Origin: Deltaproteobacteria bacterium
GTDB lineage: Bacteria > Myxococcota > Kuafuiibacteriia > Kuafuiibacteriales > Kuafuiibacteriaceae
Direction: 5' to 3'
Assembly (NCBI GenBank): GCA_016703535.1
Contig: JADJBV010000001.1
Location: forward strand, 2,904,001-2,968,000
Length of the DNA: 64,000 nt
Below the pieces are notes generated by a model. That model was given only the letters and a program-made list of their open reading frames with translations. It was not told where the DNA came from and did not search any database. The position numbers were made by a program, and so were the translations under genes. This document shows positions 1 to 7,408 of the stretch, piece after piece (the first letter of the stretch is position 1; each line of letters starts with the position of its first letter).

Positions 1-1
1 G

Positions 2-331
2 TTGTTCGGGACCGGCGTGGCCCTGTTTTTGGCGTGCGCCAACGCCATCTACCGGGACGTGGCTTATTTGGTGCGGGTGGTGATGCGCATCTACTTCTAC
101 GCCTCGCCTATCATATATTCAGTAGATCGTGTGCAAGGTGACTTGCGCGAGTGGTACCTGCTCAACCCGGCCGCGATCTGGATCTCGGTGCACCGCAGCG
201 CCATCTTGGAGCGCCCTTTGGGCCTGGAGTTGCGGCAGGTGGCCGTGGCGGCCGTGGTTTCGGTGTTGGTCTTCGTCTTCGGCGCTTGGTCCTTCGAGCG
301 TTGGGAGAAGAAGGCGGTCAAGTTCCTGTGA
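2..331 (+). CDS. ABC-2 type polysaccharide export permease, C-terminal part
   Basis: Gene cut by the left edge of the window; only the last ~109 residues are present, and the reading frame is open to the edge. The fragment has hydrophobic helices, a WYLLNP-like segment and a final membrane helix followed by a short basic tail (WEKKAVKFL), as in Wzm/TagG-type permeases. Its stop overlaps the start of the ATP-binding gene (GTGA), so the two form an exporter pair. The likely role is export of an undecaprenyl-linked polysaccharide across the inner membrane, which fits the glycosyltransferases downstream. The substrate cannot be read from the sequence. Confidence 0.85.
   Translation: MFGTGVALFLACANAIYRDVAYLVRVVMRIYFYASPIIYSVDRVQGDLREWYLLNPAAIWISVHRSAILERPLGLELRQVAVAAVVSVLVFVFGAWSFERWEKKAVKFL
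133..146. repeat. First of 16 exact copies of the interrupted palindrome GCAAG-N4-CTTGC
   Basis: Exact copies start at 133, 1427, 1796, 5966, 6922, 9436, 13696, 20638, 30248, 43184, 43586, 47642, 47660, 47678, 57295 and 61722 (14 bp each). Flanks favour a pyrimidine before and a purine after. Spacers vary (TTGC, CTGC, TTCA, TTGG, TTAT, CCAC, TTAA and others), so only the arms are conserved. All are inside genes and all read CAA-Gnn-nnC-TTG in the frame of the host gene, encoding Q-x-x-L. Copies at 20638 and 61722 are fully palindromic. Confidence 0.9.
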
Positions 332-1077
332 GTGAGGTGGTGATCGCCATCCATGATGTGCACCTGGCGTTCCCGTTGGTCCGCTTCCGCCCGGCCGGCA
401 TCAAGGAGGCTTTCCTCAAGCGCTTGCTGGGCCGAGGGACGGGCGAGGACCAGAAGTTTTGGGCCTTACGAGGCATCGAGTTGTCGATCACCCGCGGCGA
501 GGTGATCGGCCTGGTCGGGAAAAACGGCTCGGGCAAAAGCACCCTGCTCCGGGTGATCACCGGGATCTACGCGCCCGACCGAGGGACCGTGGAGACCAAA
601 GGCCGCATCTCGTCGCTGCTGGAGTTGGGCGCCGGTTTTCGCGAGGAGCTGAGCGGCGACGAAAACATCACCCTCAACGGCGCCATCCTCGGATATTCGC
701 CCCAGGAGATGGCCCAACTCCGCCCCGGGATCGTCGAGTTCTCGGGCCTCGGTGAGTTTATGGCCCAACCCCTGCGGACCTACAGCTCGGGCATGCGAGC
801 CCGCCTTGGTTTTGCGGTGGCGGCGGCGGTGCGGCCCGACATCTTGATCATCGACGAGGCCTTGGCGGTGGGCGACGCCGAGTTCCGGGCCAAGTCGATG
901 GCCCGCATCGAGGCTTTGACCGCCGATCAAAACACCACGGTGGTGATCGTCAGCCACAACGAAGCCGAGCTGCGCCGCCTTTGCACCCGTTTGGTCTTGT
1001 TGGAGCGGGGTCAGGTGGTGATCTCGGGTGACGCCGAAACCGTCTTTGGTCGGTACCGGCCGGCGGGGCCCACGTGA
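328..1077 (+). CDS. ABC transporter ATP-binding protein, polysaccharide export (Wzt-like)
   Basis: About 249 residues from a GTG start that overlaps the permease stop by 4 nt. Walker A (GKNGSGKST), the ABC signature (YSSGMRARLGF) and Walker B (ILIIDEALAVGD) are all intact, followed by the switch histidine in VIVSHN. The chain ends shortly after the nucleotide-binding domain, so it lacks the C-terminal carbohydrate-binding extension of long Wzt proteins and resembles the short TagH/KpsT-like form. It powers export of a lipid-linked glycan with the permease. Its stop overlaps the next gene by 4 nt (GTGA), so all three genes are cotranscribed. Confidence 0.92.
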   Translation: MSEVVIAIHDVHLAFPLVRFRPAGIKEAFLKRLLGRGTGEDQKFWALRGIELSITRGEVIGLVGKNGSGKSTLLRVITGIYAPDRGTVETKGRISSLLELGAGFREELSGDENITLNGAILGYSPQEMAQLRPGIVEFSGLGEFMAQPLRTYSSGMRARLGFAVAAAVRPDILIIDEALAVGDAEFRAKSMARIEALTADQNTTVVIVSHNEAELRRLCTRLVLLERGQVVISGDAETVFGRYRPAGPT

Positions 1078-2207
1078 GCCGGATCTCGCTGGTGGATCTG
1101 CCGGCGCTCCATCAGCCGCTGGAAGCCGAGTTGACCGCCACCTTTCAGCGCGTCTTGCGCTCCGGCCGTTTTGTGCTCGGGCCCGAGGTGTTGGCGCTGG
1201 AGGCCGAGTTGGCCGCCGATCTGGGGGTGGCCCACGCCATCGGTGTCTCCTCGGGGACCGACGCGTTGACCCTGGCCTTGGAGGCGGTGGGCGTGGGTCC
1301 TGGCGATCGGGTGATCACCAGCGCTTTTTCGTTCTACTCCACGGCCGGGGTGATCGCCCGCTTGGGTGCGGTGCCAGTGTTCGCCGATCTGGATCCGGCC
1401 ACCTACAACCTGGACCCTAAGGAAGTGCAAGTTGCCTTGCAGAAGGGCCCGGCCCGGGCGATCTTGCCGGTGCACCTCTTTGGTCAAGCCGCGGACCTGG
1501 GCCCACTTTTGGCCTTGGGGCAGGCCCACCAGGTCCCGATCATCGAAGACGCAGCCCAGGCCCTGTACGCCACCTATCCGATCCCGGGCCGAGCGGCCCA
1601 GCCCCTGGGGACCTTGGGTGCCTTGGGGTGTTTTTCGTTTTTTCCCACCAAAAACCTGGGCGCCTTGGGGGACGGCGGTTTGGTGGTGACCAACGATCCC
1701 GCCTACGCGGCCACGGTCCGGAGCCTGCGGACCTACGGCGCCACCCACAAACACCGGCACGAACGGCTGGGCGCCAACTTTCGGCTGGACGAAATGCAAG
1801 CTGCCTTGCTGCGGGTGAAGCGACCCCACCTTGACCGCTGGAATCAGGCCCGACGCCAACACGCCCTCGCCTACCAAGAGGGGCTGGCCGACCTCCCCTT
1901 GGGGCTGCCCCAGACCCCTTGGGGGCCCGAACACCACGTCTTTCACCAGTACGTGATCCGAGTGGAGGCCGATCAACGAGACCAGTTGCGGGCTCACCTG
2001 GCGGAGGCTGAGATCGACACCGAGGTTTATTATCCGGTGCCCCTGTCGGAGCAGCCTTGTTTTCAAGGGCGGGCGGAGGTGGGTGAGCTGAGGCAGACCT
2101 ACCGGGCCGCGGCCGAGACCTTGGCGTTGCCGGTGCACCCGACCTTGGGGGAGGCGGAGCGATCCCGGGTGATCGCGGCGGTGCGTCGGTTCTTTTTGGG
2201 GGCGTGA
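1074..2207 (+). CDS. DegT/DnrJ/EryC1/StrS family sugar aminotransferase
   Basis: A 377-residue PLP-dependent aminotransferase of the family that makes amino sugars on nucleotide-activated hexoses. It shows the early SGTDAL segment, IEDAAQ in the cofactor region and the PLP lysine in SFFPTKNLGALGDGG. The substrate-side motif of the family (LGANFRLDEMQAA) is also present. The length is normal. It starts with GTG inside the stop of the wzt-like gene, so it belongs to the exporter operon and probably supplies an amino or N-acyl sugar (for example a Qui3N/Fuc3N/perosamine-type residue) to the exported glycan. Which sugar it acts on is not determined. Two copies of the GCAAG-N4-CTTGC palindrome lie inside it. 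Confidence 0.9.
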   Translation: MSRISLVDLPALHQPLEAELTATFQRVLRSGRFVLGPEVLALEAELAADLGVAHAIGVSSGTDALTLALEAVGVGPGDRVITSAFSFYSTAGVIARLGAVPVFADLDPATYNLDPKEVQVALQKGPARAILPVHLFGQAADLGPLLALGQAHQVPIIEDAAQALYATYPIPGRAAQPLGTLGALGCFSFFPTKNLGALGDGGLVVTNDPAYAATVRSLRTYGATHKHRHERLGANFRLDEMQAALLRVKRPHLDRWNQARRQHALAYQEGLADLPLGLPQTPWGPEHHVFHQYVIRVEADQRDQLRAHLAEAEIDTEVYYPVPLSEQPCFQGRAEVGELRQTYRAAAETLALPVHPTLGEAERSRVIAAVRRFFLGA

Positions 2208-2216
2208 GCGGGCGGG

Positions 2217-2238
2217 GGCCGTGGGTTCGGCCACGGCC
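2217..2238. terminator. Hairpin between convergent genes, possible bidirectional terminator
   Basis: GGCCGTGG and CCACGGCC can pair as an 8 bp stem around the loop GTTCGG. The hairpin lies 9 bases after the aminotransferase stop and 33 bases from the end of the oppositely oriented molybdopterin gene. There is no T-run on either side, so intrinsic termination is only a guess from the position. Confidence 0.4.
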
Positions 2239-2271
2239 ACGATCACGATCACGACGGGGAGGGGCGGTCGA

Positions 2272-4200
2272 TCACCAAGGTTCGAGGCGGACGCGTTCGT
2301 CGTAGAGGGCACCACCTTCGCCGAGGTCGGTGGTGCGGGCTTGGATGAGGGCGTTGGCGGCTCGGCCGGCTCGGAAGTGACCGCCTTTGGGGAGGAGGAC
2401 CACGTCCTTCCTTTGCCGGAGGTCGTGGCGAATTTGGACTTGGAGGGCGCCGATCGAAGACACGAGCCGCGCCACGCTGCCGTCGCCGAGGCCCGGGGCC
2501 GCTTCGGGGTGGATCGTCGCGACCGAAAGGCCGGTCTGGGGCTTGGCCCATTGGGCGCTCTGAGATTTTTCGGTCGAGAGGGACATCAAAAACAACGGCC
2601 GATCCGGGGGCGCCATCGGTGGGGCCTCGGGTGCTTGGGTCAAGAGGTTCACCTTGCCCGTTGGGGTCTTGAACTTCCGATCCGCGAAGAGGACCTGGGC
2701 GGGCAGCGGGTTGCGGACGTAACCACCCTCCAGGGCGGCCAGGTCGAGGCCGAGGGGGCCGAGCCGGGGCGCCACGATCCGCTCTTTCCACTCCCGGGCG
2801 CTGCCGGCCAGGGCCTGGGCATGTCCGGTGCGGGCCGCCAGGGCTTGAATGATCTCCAGATCACTCCGGACCCCGGCGGGAGGCGGAACCACCGGCGTGG
2901 CCGCGCCCAAGTAGTGGTGACCGTAAGCCCCCAAGAGATCATCGGCCTCGAGCAACGTGGTGGTCGGGAACACCACCGTCGCCAGGGCCGCGGTGTCGGT
3001 CAAAAACGAGTCGACCACCACCACCAACTCTCGACTGGCCAAGGCCGCGGCCACATTCGCCGAGTCCGGCAACATCGCCACCGGGTTGCCGGCGGTGATC
3101 CAGACCGCCCGGATCTCGGGGTCCTTCATGGTGAGGAGCTCTTCTCCAAAAAGGGGCTCACACACCGTCCGAGGTGCGGCGGCCTCCCCCTTGATGAAGC
3201 GGGTGTCATACGCGCCCCGGCGTTTGTAGTAGAAGGACACGCCGCCCCCGGGCACGCCCAAGTTGCCGCTGATCGCCGCCAGCGCGTCCAAGGCCCGTAC
3301 CGTGGCGGCGCCGAAGATGCGCCGCCCCATGCCCCACCCCACCAAAATGGCGCAGGGTCCTTTGGGCCCCAAACGTTCGGCCAGATCGATCGCCAGCCCC
3401 TCTTCGACGTCGGCCTCGGCGCACCAAGACGACAAGGGGCGAGAGGCGCTGAGGGCCCGGAACTCGTCGAGGTGATCGCAATATTCAAAGGCCCGCGGGT
3501 CGGTCCAGCCGCGCTCGAACAACACCTGGGCCACCGCCATCGCCAACGCAAAGTCACCGCCGGGGCGCAAGGTGTGGAAGTGATCGACGTGGTGGGCGGT
3601 CTTGTGGTGCACCGGATCCAACAAGGTCACTTCGGCGCCTTTTTGTTGGGCCTGCTTCAGGACCGGCAAGGTGTGGGGGCTGGAGACGACGACGTTTTTG
3701 CCCCACAAGATGATCTGCTTGGCGTTGAGGAGGTCGAAGAGATCGTGGCTGTCCTCTTCGCCGAAGTCGAGGAGTTGGGCGGCGTCCCCCGCGCCCGAGC
3801 AGATGTCGCCGCGTTTGCTGGTCACGGGCCCAAAAAGCTCGAAGTAGTAGTCGCTCAACATCTTGAGCACGCCCAAAGAGCCGCCGCTCCGGTAGTGGAA
3901 GATGGCGGCCGGGCCGCTCTCTTGTCGGATCCGCAGCAGTTCCTTGGCCACGAAGTCGATGGCCTCTTCGAAGGAGACCGGCACCAACACGCCGTGTCTG
4001 CGGAGCAGCGGTTGGGTCAGCCGCTCCGGCGAATATTGCGTCTCCAGGAAGCGGCTGGTCCGGTAGCAGAGCGAACCTTGGGTAACCGGGTGCTGGGGAT
4101 CGCCGCCCAGCCGAGTGACCCGCCCATCCTCGACGGTGGCCAGGATCGAACAGGCGTCGGGGCAGTCGCGGTTGCAGGTGGTGCGCCGGACCTCGAGCAT
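2272..4200 (-). CDS. Molybdopterin-dependent oxidoreductase, single subunit, cytoplasmic
   Basis: About 642 residues. The N-terminal [4Fe-4S] ligand pattern is clear (CNRDCPDAC, then GSLCYR), as in the formate dehydrogenase/DMSO reductase superfamily. Further on are the Mo-bisMGD binding segments GWGMGRRIFG and GNLGVPGGG. There is no twin-arginine signal peptide, so it should stay in the cytoplasm. No electron-transfer or membrane subunit lies beside it, so partner and substrate are unknown. I prefer the ATG at 4200 (MLEVRRTTC); a TTG 15 bases upstream is possible, and neither has a strong Shine-Dalgarno. Related single-subunit proteins are annotated as molybdopterin oxidoreductase family without a defined reaction. 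Confidence 0.88.
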   Translation of the reverse strand: MLEVRRTTCNRDCPDACSILATVEDGRVTRLGGDPQHPVTQGSLCYRTSRFLETQYSPERLTQPLLRRHGVLVPVSFEEAIDFVAKELLRIRQESGPAAIFHYRSGGSLGVLKMLSDYYFELFGPVTSKRGDICSGAGDAAQLLDFGEEDSHDLFDLLNAKQIILWGKNVVVSSPHTLPVLKQAQQKGAEVTLLDPVHHKTAHHVDHFHTLRPGGDFALAMAVAQVLFERGWTDPRAFEYCDHLDEFRALSASRPLSSWCAEADVEEGLAIDLAERLGPKGPCAILVGWGMGRRIFGAATVRALDALAAISGNLGVPGGGVSFYYKRRGAYDTRFIKGEAAAPRTVCEPLFGEELLTMKDPEIRAVWITAGNPVAMLPDSANVAAALASRELVVVVDSFLTDTAALATVVFPTTTLLEADDLLGAYGHHYLGAATPVVPPPAGVRSDLEIIQALAARTGHAQALAGSAREWKERIVAPRLGPLGLDLAALEGGYVRNPLPAQVLFADRKFKTPTGKVNLLTQAPEAPPMAPPDRPLFLMSLSTEKSQSAQWAKPQTGLSVATIHPEAAPGLGDGSVARLVSSIGALQVQIRHDLRQRKDVVLLPKGGHFRAGRAANALIQARTTDLGEGGALYDERVRLEPW

Positions 4201-4249
4201 GGCCCGACGTACCAAAAATGGATCCGCCCCGCCAACCCGGCCAACCCCG

Positions 4250-4825
4250 TCATCCGGCAGCGCTGATCGCCAGGCGCAGACTCTTGACGCTGGCGGCGAG
4301 GCGTTCGTCGTCCAAGGTGGTGGTTCCGGCGTCTTCCGAGGCCAGGAGGACCTCGACCCCAGCCCCCAAAACCTGGCGGGCGAAGGTGGCCCACTCGGTG
4401 ACCGCGGAGGCCACGAAGCCCAAGTTTCGATCGGTGCGGAGCGCGCGGATCTTGAGGTTGGCGCCCTGAGCCTCCAGCTCCAAGAGATAAGGGCCCCTCA
4501 GGAAGTGGACCTCGTGGGGCCCCGGATCGCCCCGGGCCACGCCCAGGCAACCGTCGGTGAGGGCCGCCACCACCGGGATGACCAGATCGCGCCAACCTTC
4601 CGAAGGGAATGGCACCTGGGCCAAACGCAGCCAAATTTCACCGACGGGGAGATCTCGATCTCGCCGCAACGATCCGGCGACGAAATTTAGTACTGCCAAC
4701 TCTTCAGCCACTGGGTCCCACCAATCCGAGCGCCCAAACTCAGTCGTAAATGGGTCATCCTCAATCTCATGGCTGTCAATGAGATAGAGGGCGCACAAAG
4801 TTGAGGGTGCACCAAATTCGGTCAA
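4250..4825 (-). CDS. Hypothetical protein, ~191 residues
   Basis: I do not recognise this protein. It has no signal peptide or membrane helix and reads as a soluble acidic alpha/beta protein (ALYLIDSHEIEDDPF near the N-terminus, LASEDAGTTTLDDERL near the C-terminus). Codons in its first ~45 residues are clearly more AT-rich than in neighbouring genes, while the rest has the usual high-GC pattern. That suggests an acquired or recently fused 5' end. It lies immediately upstream of the molybdopterin oxidoreductase on the same strand, 49 bp away, and could be cotranscribed with it. There is no basis for a function. Confidence 0.6.
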   Translation of the reverse strand: MTEFGAPSTLCALYLIDSHEIEDDPFTTEFGRSDWWDPVAEELAVLNFVAGSLRRDRDLPVGEIWLRLAQVPFPSEGWRDLVIPVVAALTDGCLGVARGDPGPHEVHFLRGPYLLELEAQGANLKIRALRTDRNLGFVASAVTEWATFARQVLGAGVEVLLASEDAGTTTLDDERLAASVKSLRLAISAAG

Positions 4826-4850
4826 AATTTAGGGCCGACGGAGTCGCCGC

Positions 4851-5981
4851 TCAGGAAGGTCGGGCGGCCCGGGCCAAGATCTCAGCCAACTCCCGGGCGG
4901 TGCGGTCCCAGCCCAGGTGAGCCCGGGCCAACAAGCGGGCGGGCTCCGGGACCGGGCCTTGCTGGAGCTCGGCCTCCAGGCCGCGAATCAGCGCGGAGCG
5001 GAGGGCCACCACCGAATGTTCCCGGACGGCGTGGACCACCTGCAGCCCCGGATAAAGTCGGGCCAAGTTGTCGACGCCCTCGAAGTCGAAGATCACGAAA
5101 CGACGGCCCAAGGCCAAGAGTTCTCGGCTCTTCATGCCCAGGTGACCCTCCCGGACGTCGACCGCCAGGTCGGCCGCCGACAAAAGCGCGATCGCGTCGG
5201 CGTGCGAGAGCACCCCCATGGCCCGGGCCCGATCGGGTCCGACCTCCCGGGCGTAGGCCTCGACCTGGGCCGCCTGGGCGCCACCGCCGGCCATCACCAA
5301 GAGGGTGCCGGGGAGTTGGCGGTGGGCTTCGAACAAAAGATCGAAGCGTTGTTCAGGGACAAAGCTGCCGGCGAAGGCCAGGATCCGGGCCTCGGCGGGG
5401 AGGCCCAGGTGGCGCCGGGCCGCCTGGCGATCCCAAGGTTGGGCCTGGTCCAGGTCGGCGCCGTTTTCGACGACCTCGACCTCGCGAGAGCCAAACACGG
5501 TCTTGGCGTAGCGGGCCAGGGTCGGCGAAACCGCGACGATCGGCACCCCCCTGAGCGCCAGGCGCAACACCAGCCCCAAACCTTGGACCAACTTGGGGGG
5601 CCGGCCCGCGGCCAAAAGTTCGTCCAAGGTGGGGCCGTTGAGCTCGACCACCACCGGCACCCGCAGGGCCCGGAGCAGTTGCGGACCCACAAAACCAGAC
5701 GGGGAAAGGCGGACCAAGGCCACGTCGGGCTGAAAACCACGGACCAAGTTGGGCAAGGCTTCGGTGATGGCCAACTCCATACGCAGCCCGGGCTTGGGCG
5801 ACCGAGGCTCAAAGGACTCGACGCCGGGGATCTGCAGGCCAGCTTGCGAAGGCGCCACCAGGAGGATCGAGTGCCCCAACTTGGCCAACTCCCGAACCAC
5901 CGCGATGACGTGGCGGGCCGCCCCTTGGGGTTGATCGAGGCGCACTTGCGTCAGGTAGAGGATCCGCAAGTTCACTTGCAC
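4851..5981 (-). CDS. Glycosyltransferase, GT4-like (GT-B fold)
   Basis: A 376-residue protein with the N-terminal GT-B layout (ILYLTQVRLDQPQGAARHV, then LAKLGHSILLVAPS). The C-terminal donor domain begins at ILAFAGSFVPEQRFD, and the acceptor/donor cleft segment is KSRELLALGRRFVIFDFEG. It probably transfers a sugar from a nucleotide donor to the growing surface glycan. Starts are ambiguous: GTG at 5981, GTG at 5975 and TTG at 5969 are all in frame. The GCAAG-N4-CTTGC palindrome overlaps exactly this start region (5966-5979). It diverges from the next glycosyltransferase across a ~134 bp gap. Confidence 0.8.
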   Translation of the reverse strand: MQVNLRILYLTQVRLDQPQGAARHVIAVVRELAKLGHSILLVAPSQAGLQIPGVESFEPRSPKPGLRMELAITEALPNLVRGFQPDVALVRLSPSGFVGPQLLRALRVPVVVELNGPTLDELLAAGRPPKLVQGLGLVLRLALRGVPIVAVSPTLARYAKTVFGSREVEVVENGADLDQAQPWDRQAARRHLGLPAEARILAFAGSFVPEQRFDLLFEAHRQLPGTLLVMAGGGAQAAQVEAYAREVGPDRARAMGVLSHADAIALLSAADLAVDVREGHLGMKSRELLALGRRFVIFDFEGVDNLARLYPGLQVVHAVREHSVVALRSALIRGLEAELQQGPVPEPARLLARAHLGWDRTARELAEILARAARPS

Positions 5982-6115
5982 CTCACCGGCGAGGAGGCGC
6001 CAGGCACCAAGGCCCGAGGTCCCGGATCCCCTTCCACACCCTGGCTCTACCCCGGTCCTGGCGGGGGGTCACGCCCAACGAAGTTTGACAAACGCCCGAC
6101 CAGCAACGATGCACG

Positions 6116-7369
6116 ATGCCGACGATGCGTCCGGTCTTGATGATCGCCTACCTGTTCCCGCCGGCCGGGGGGGGCGGCGTGCAGCGCACCTTGGGCTTCG
6201 TCAAGCACCTGCCCCGGCACGGCTGGCGCCCGATCGTGGTGGCCGCCGATCAGCCGAGGTACTGGGCCAAAGACGAGAGCCTGTTGGCCGACATCCCCCC
6301 CGAGGCCGAGGTCCACCGGATCTCTGATCCGGGTTGGCTGCGCCCCTTGGATCTCTTTCGCCGGTTTTTGCCCGGTGAGGTGCGGCAGGCCCTGGACGGC
6401 CTGGCCTACGTGCCCGATCGACAGGTCGGCTGGTTGCCGATGGCCTTCCCCCAGGCCTTGTTGTTGGCCCGGCGCCACCACGTCGAGGCGATCTTCAGCA
6501 CGAGCACCCCTTACACCGATCACCTGCTGGGCCTGGCCCTCAGCCGCGCCCTGAAGAAGCCGTGGGTCGCCGACTTTCGAGATCCCTGGACCCAAAACCA
6601 GACCTTCCACGCCGCGACGCCCGCCCACCACACGGCCCACCTGGCGCTGGAGCGGTTGGTGTATCGCCACGCGGACCTGATCATCGCCAACACCGCCCTC
6701 AACCGCTCGGCCCTTTACCGCGACTTCCCCGAGACCCGGGAAAAGACCATCCACCTGCCGAACGGCTACGACGAAGACGACTACCGGGGGTTGGTGTTGC
6801 CGAAGCGTAAACCGCCCCCGTGGGTGTTGGGCTACGCGGGTTCTTTTTATCCGGGTTATGGGCCCGAACCCCTCTTCACCTTGTTGGAGACGCTGCGGCG
6901 CCTGGAGCCCAACCTGGCCTCGCAAGTTGGCTTGCGCTTTTTTGGGCAGACCGGCGCCATGAACGTGCCCGAGTGGCTCAGGCCCCGGACCCAGGTCTTC
7001 GGTTACCTGGAGAAGGCCCAGGCGATCGCGGGGCTCGGCGACTGTGACGGCAGCCTGGTCCTGGTCCCGACCGACGTCAGCCCTTCGGGGTGGGTGCCGC
7101 AAAAGCTCTATCAGGCGCTGCGCCTCGGCCGGCCGATCTTGGCCTTGGTCCCCGAAGGTGAGGTGGCCAGCCTGGTCCGAGCGGCGGGGGGCGGATCGTT
7201 GGCCTTGGACCCCACCGCCCAAGACGCGGCCCCGACCTTGGCCCGTTGGCTGCGGGCCCGGATCGAAGGCCCGGGGGGGCCCCTCGATGCGACCGTGGTC
7301 GGCCGCTTCGATCGGGCCCGGCTGAGCCAGACCCTCGCCGAAAACCTGGACCGCTTGACCCGCGGCTGA
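6116..7369 (+). CDS. Glycosyltransferase, GT4-like
   Basis: About 417 residues. The N-terminus carries the donor-loop pattern AYLFPPAGGGGVQRTL typical of GT4 proteins acting on surface polysaccharides. The middle has STSTPYTDH and the family hallmark PWVADFRDPW. The C-terminal domain has LGYAGSFYPG and the cleft region VPQKLYQALRLGRPILAL. The ATG at 6116 and a second ATG at 6125 (MRPVLMIAYLF) are both possible starts. A TTGACA lies 31 bases upstream but no acceptable -10 follows it. The donor sugar is unknown. Confidence 0.85.
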   Translation: MPTMRPVLMIAYLFPPAGGGGVQRTLGFVKHLPRHGWRPIVVAADQPRYWAKDESLLADIPPEAEVHRISDPGWLRPLDLFRRFLPGEVRQALDGLAYVPDRQVGWLPMAFPQALLLARRHHVEAIFSTSTPYTDHLLGLALSRALKKPWVADFRDPWTQNQTFHAATPAHHTAHLALERLVYRHADLIIANTALNRSALYRDFPETREKTIHLPNGYDEDDYRGLVLPKRKPPPWVLGYAGSFYPGYGPEPLFTLLETLRRLEPNLASQVGLRFFGQTGAMNVPEWLRPRTQVFGYLEKAQAIAGLGDCDGSLVLVPTDVSPSGWVPQKLYQALRLGRPILALVPEGEVASLVRAAGGGSLALDPTAQDAAPTLARWLRARIEGPGGPLDATVVGRFDRARLSQTLAENLDRLTRG

Positions 7370-7408
7370 CCCTCGCCAGGCCGGCGGCGCCCTGCTAGAC
7401 GAAGGCCG

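Noticed and set aside
2221..4266. A long rightward open frame (681 codons) opposite the molybdopterin gene
   Set aside because: The leftward protein has clear Fe-S and Mo-cofactor motifs; the rightward frame is Arg/Gly/His-rich with no family features, as expected for antisense frames in GC-rich DNA.
6085..6090. TTGACA upstream of the GT4 gene as a -35 box
   Set aside because: No reasonable -10 follows at 16-18 bp, and the implied transcription start would fall on the start codon.
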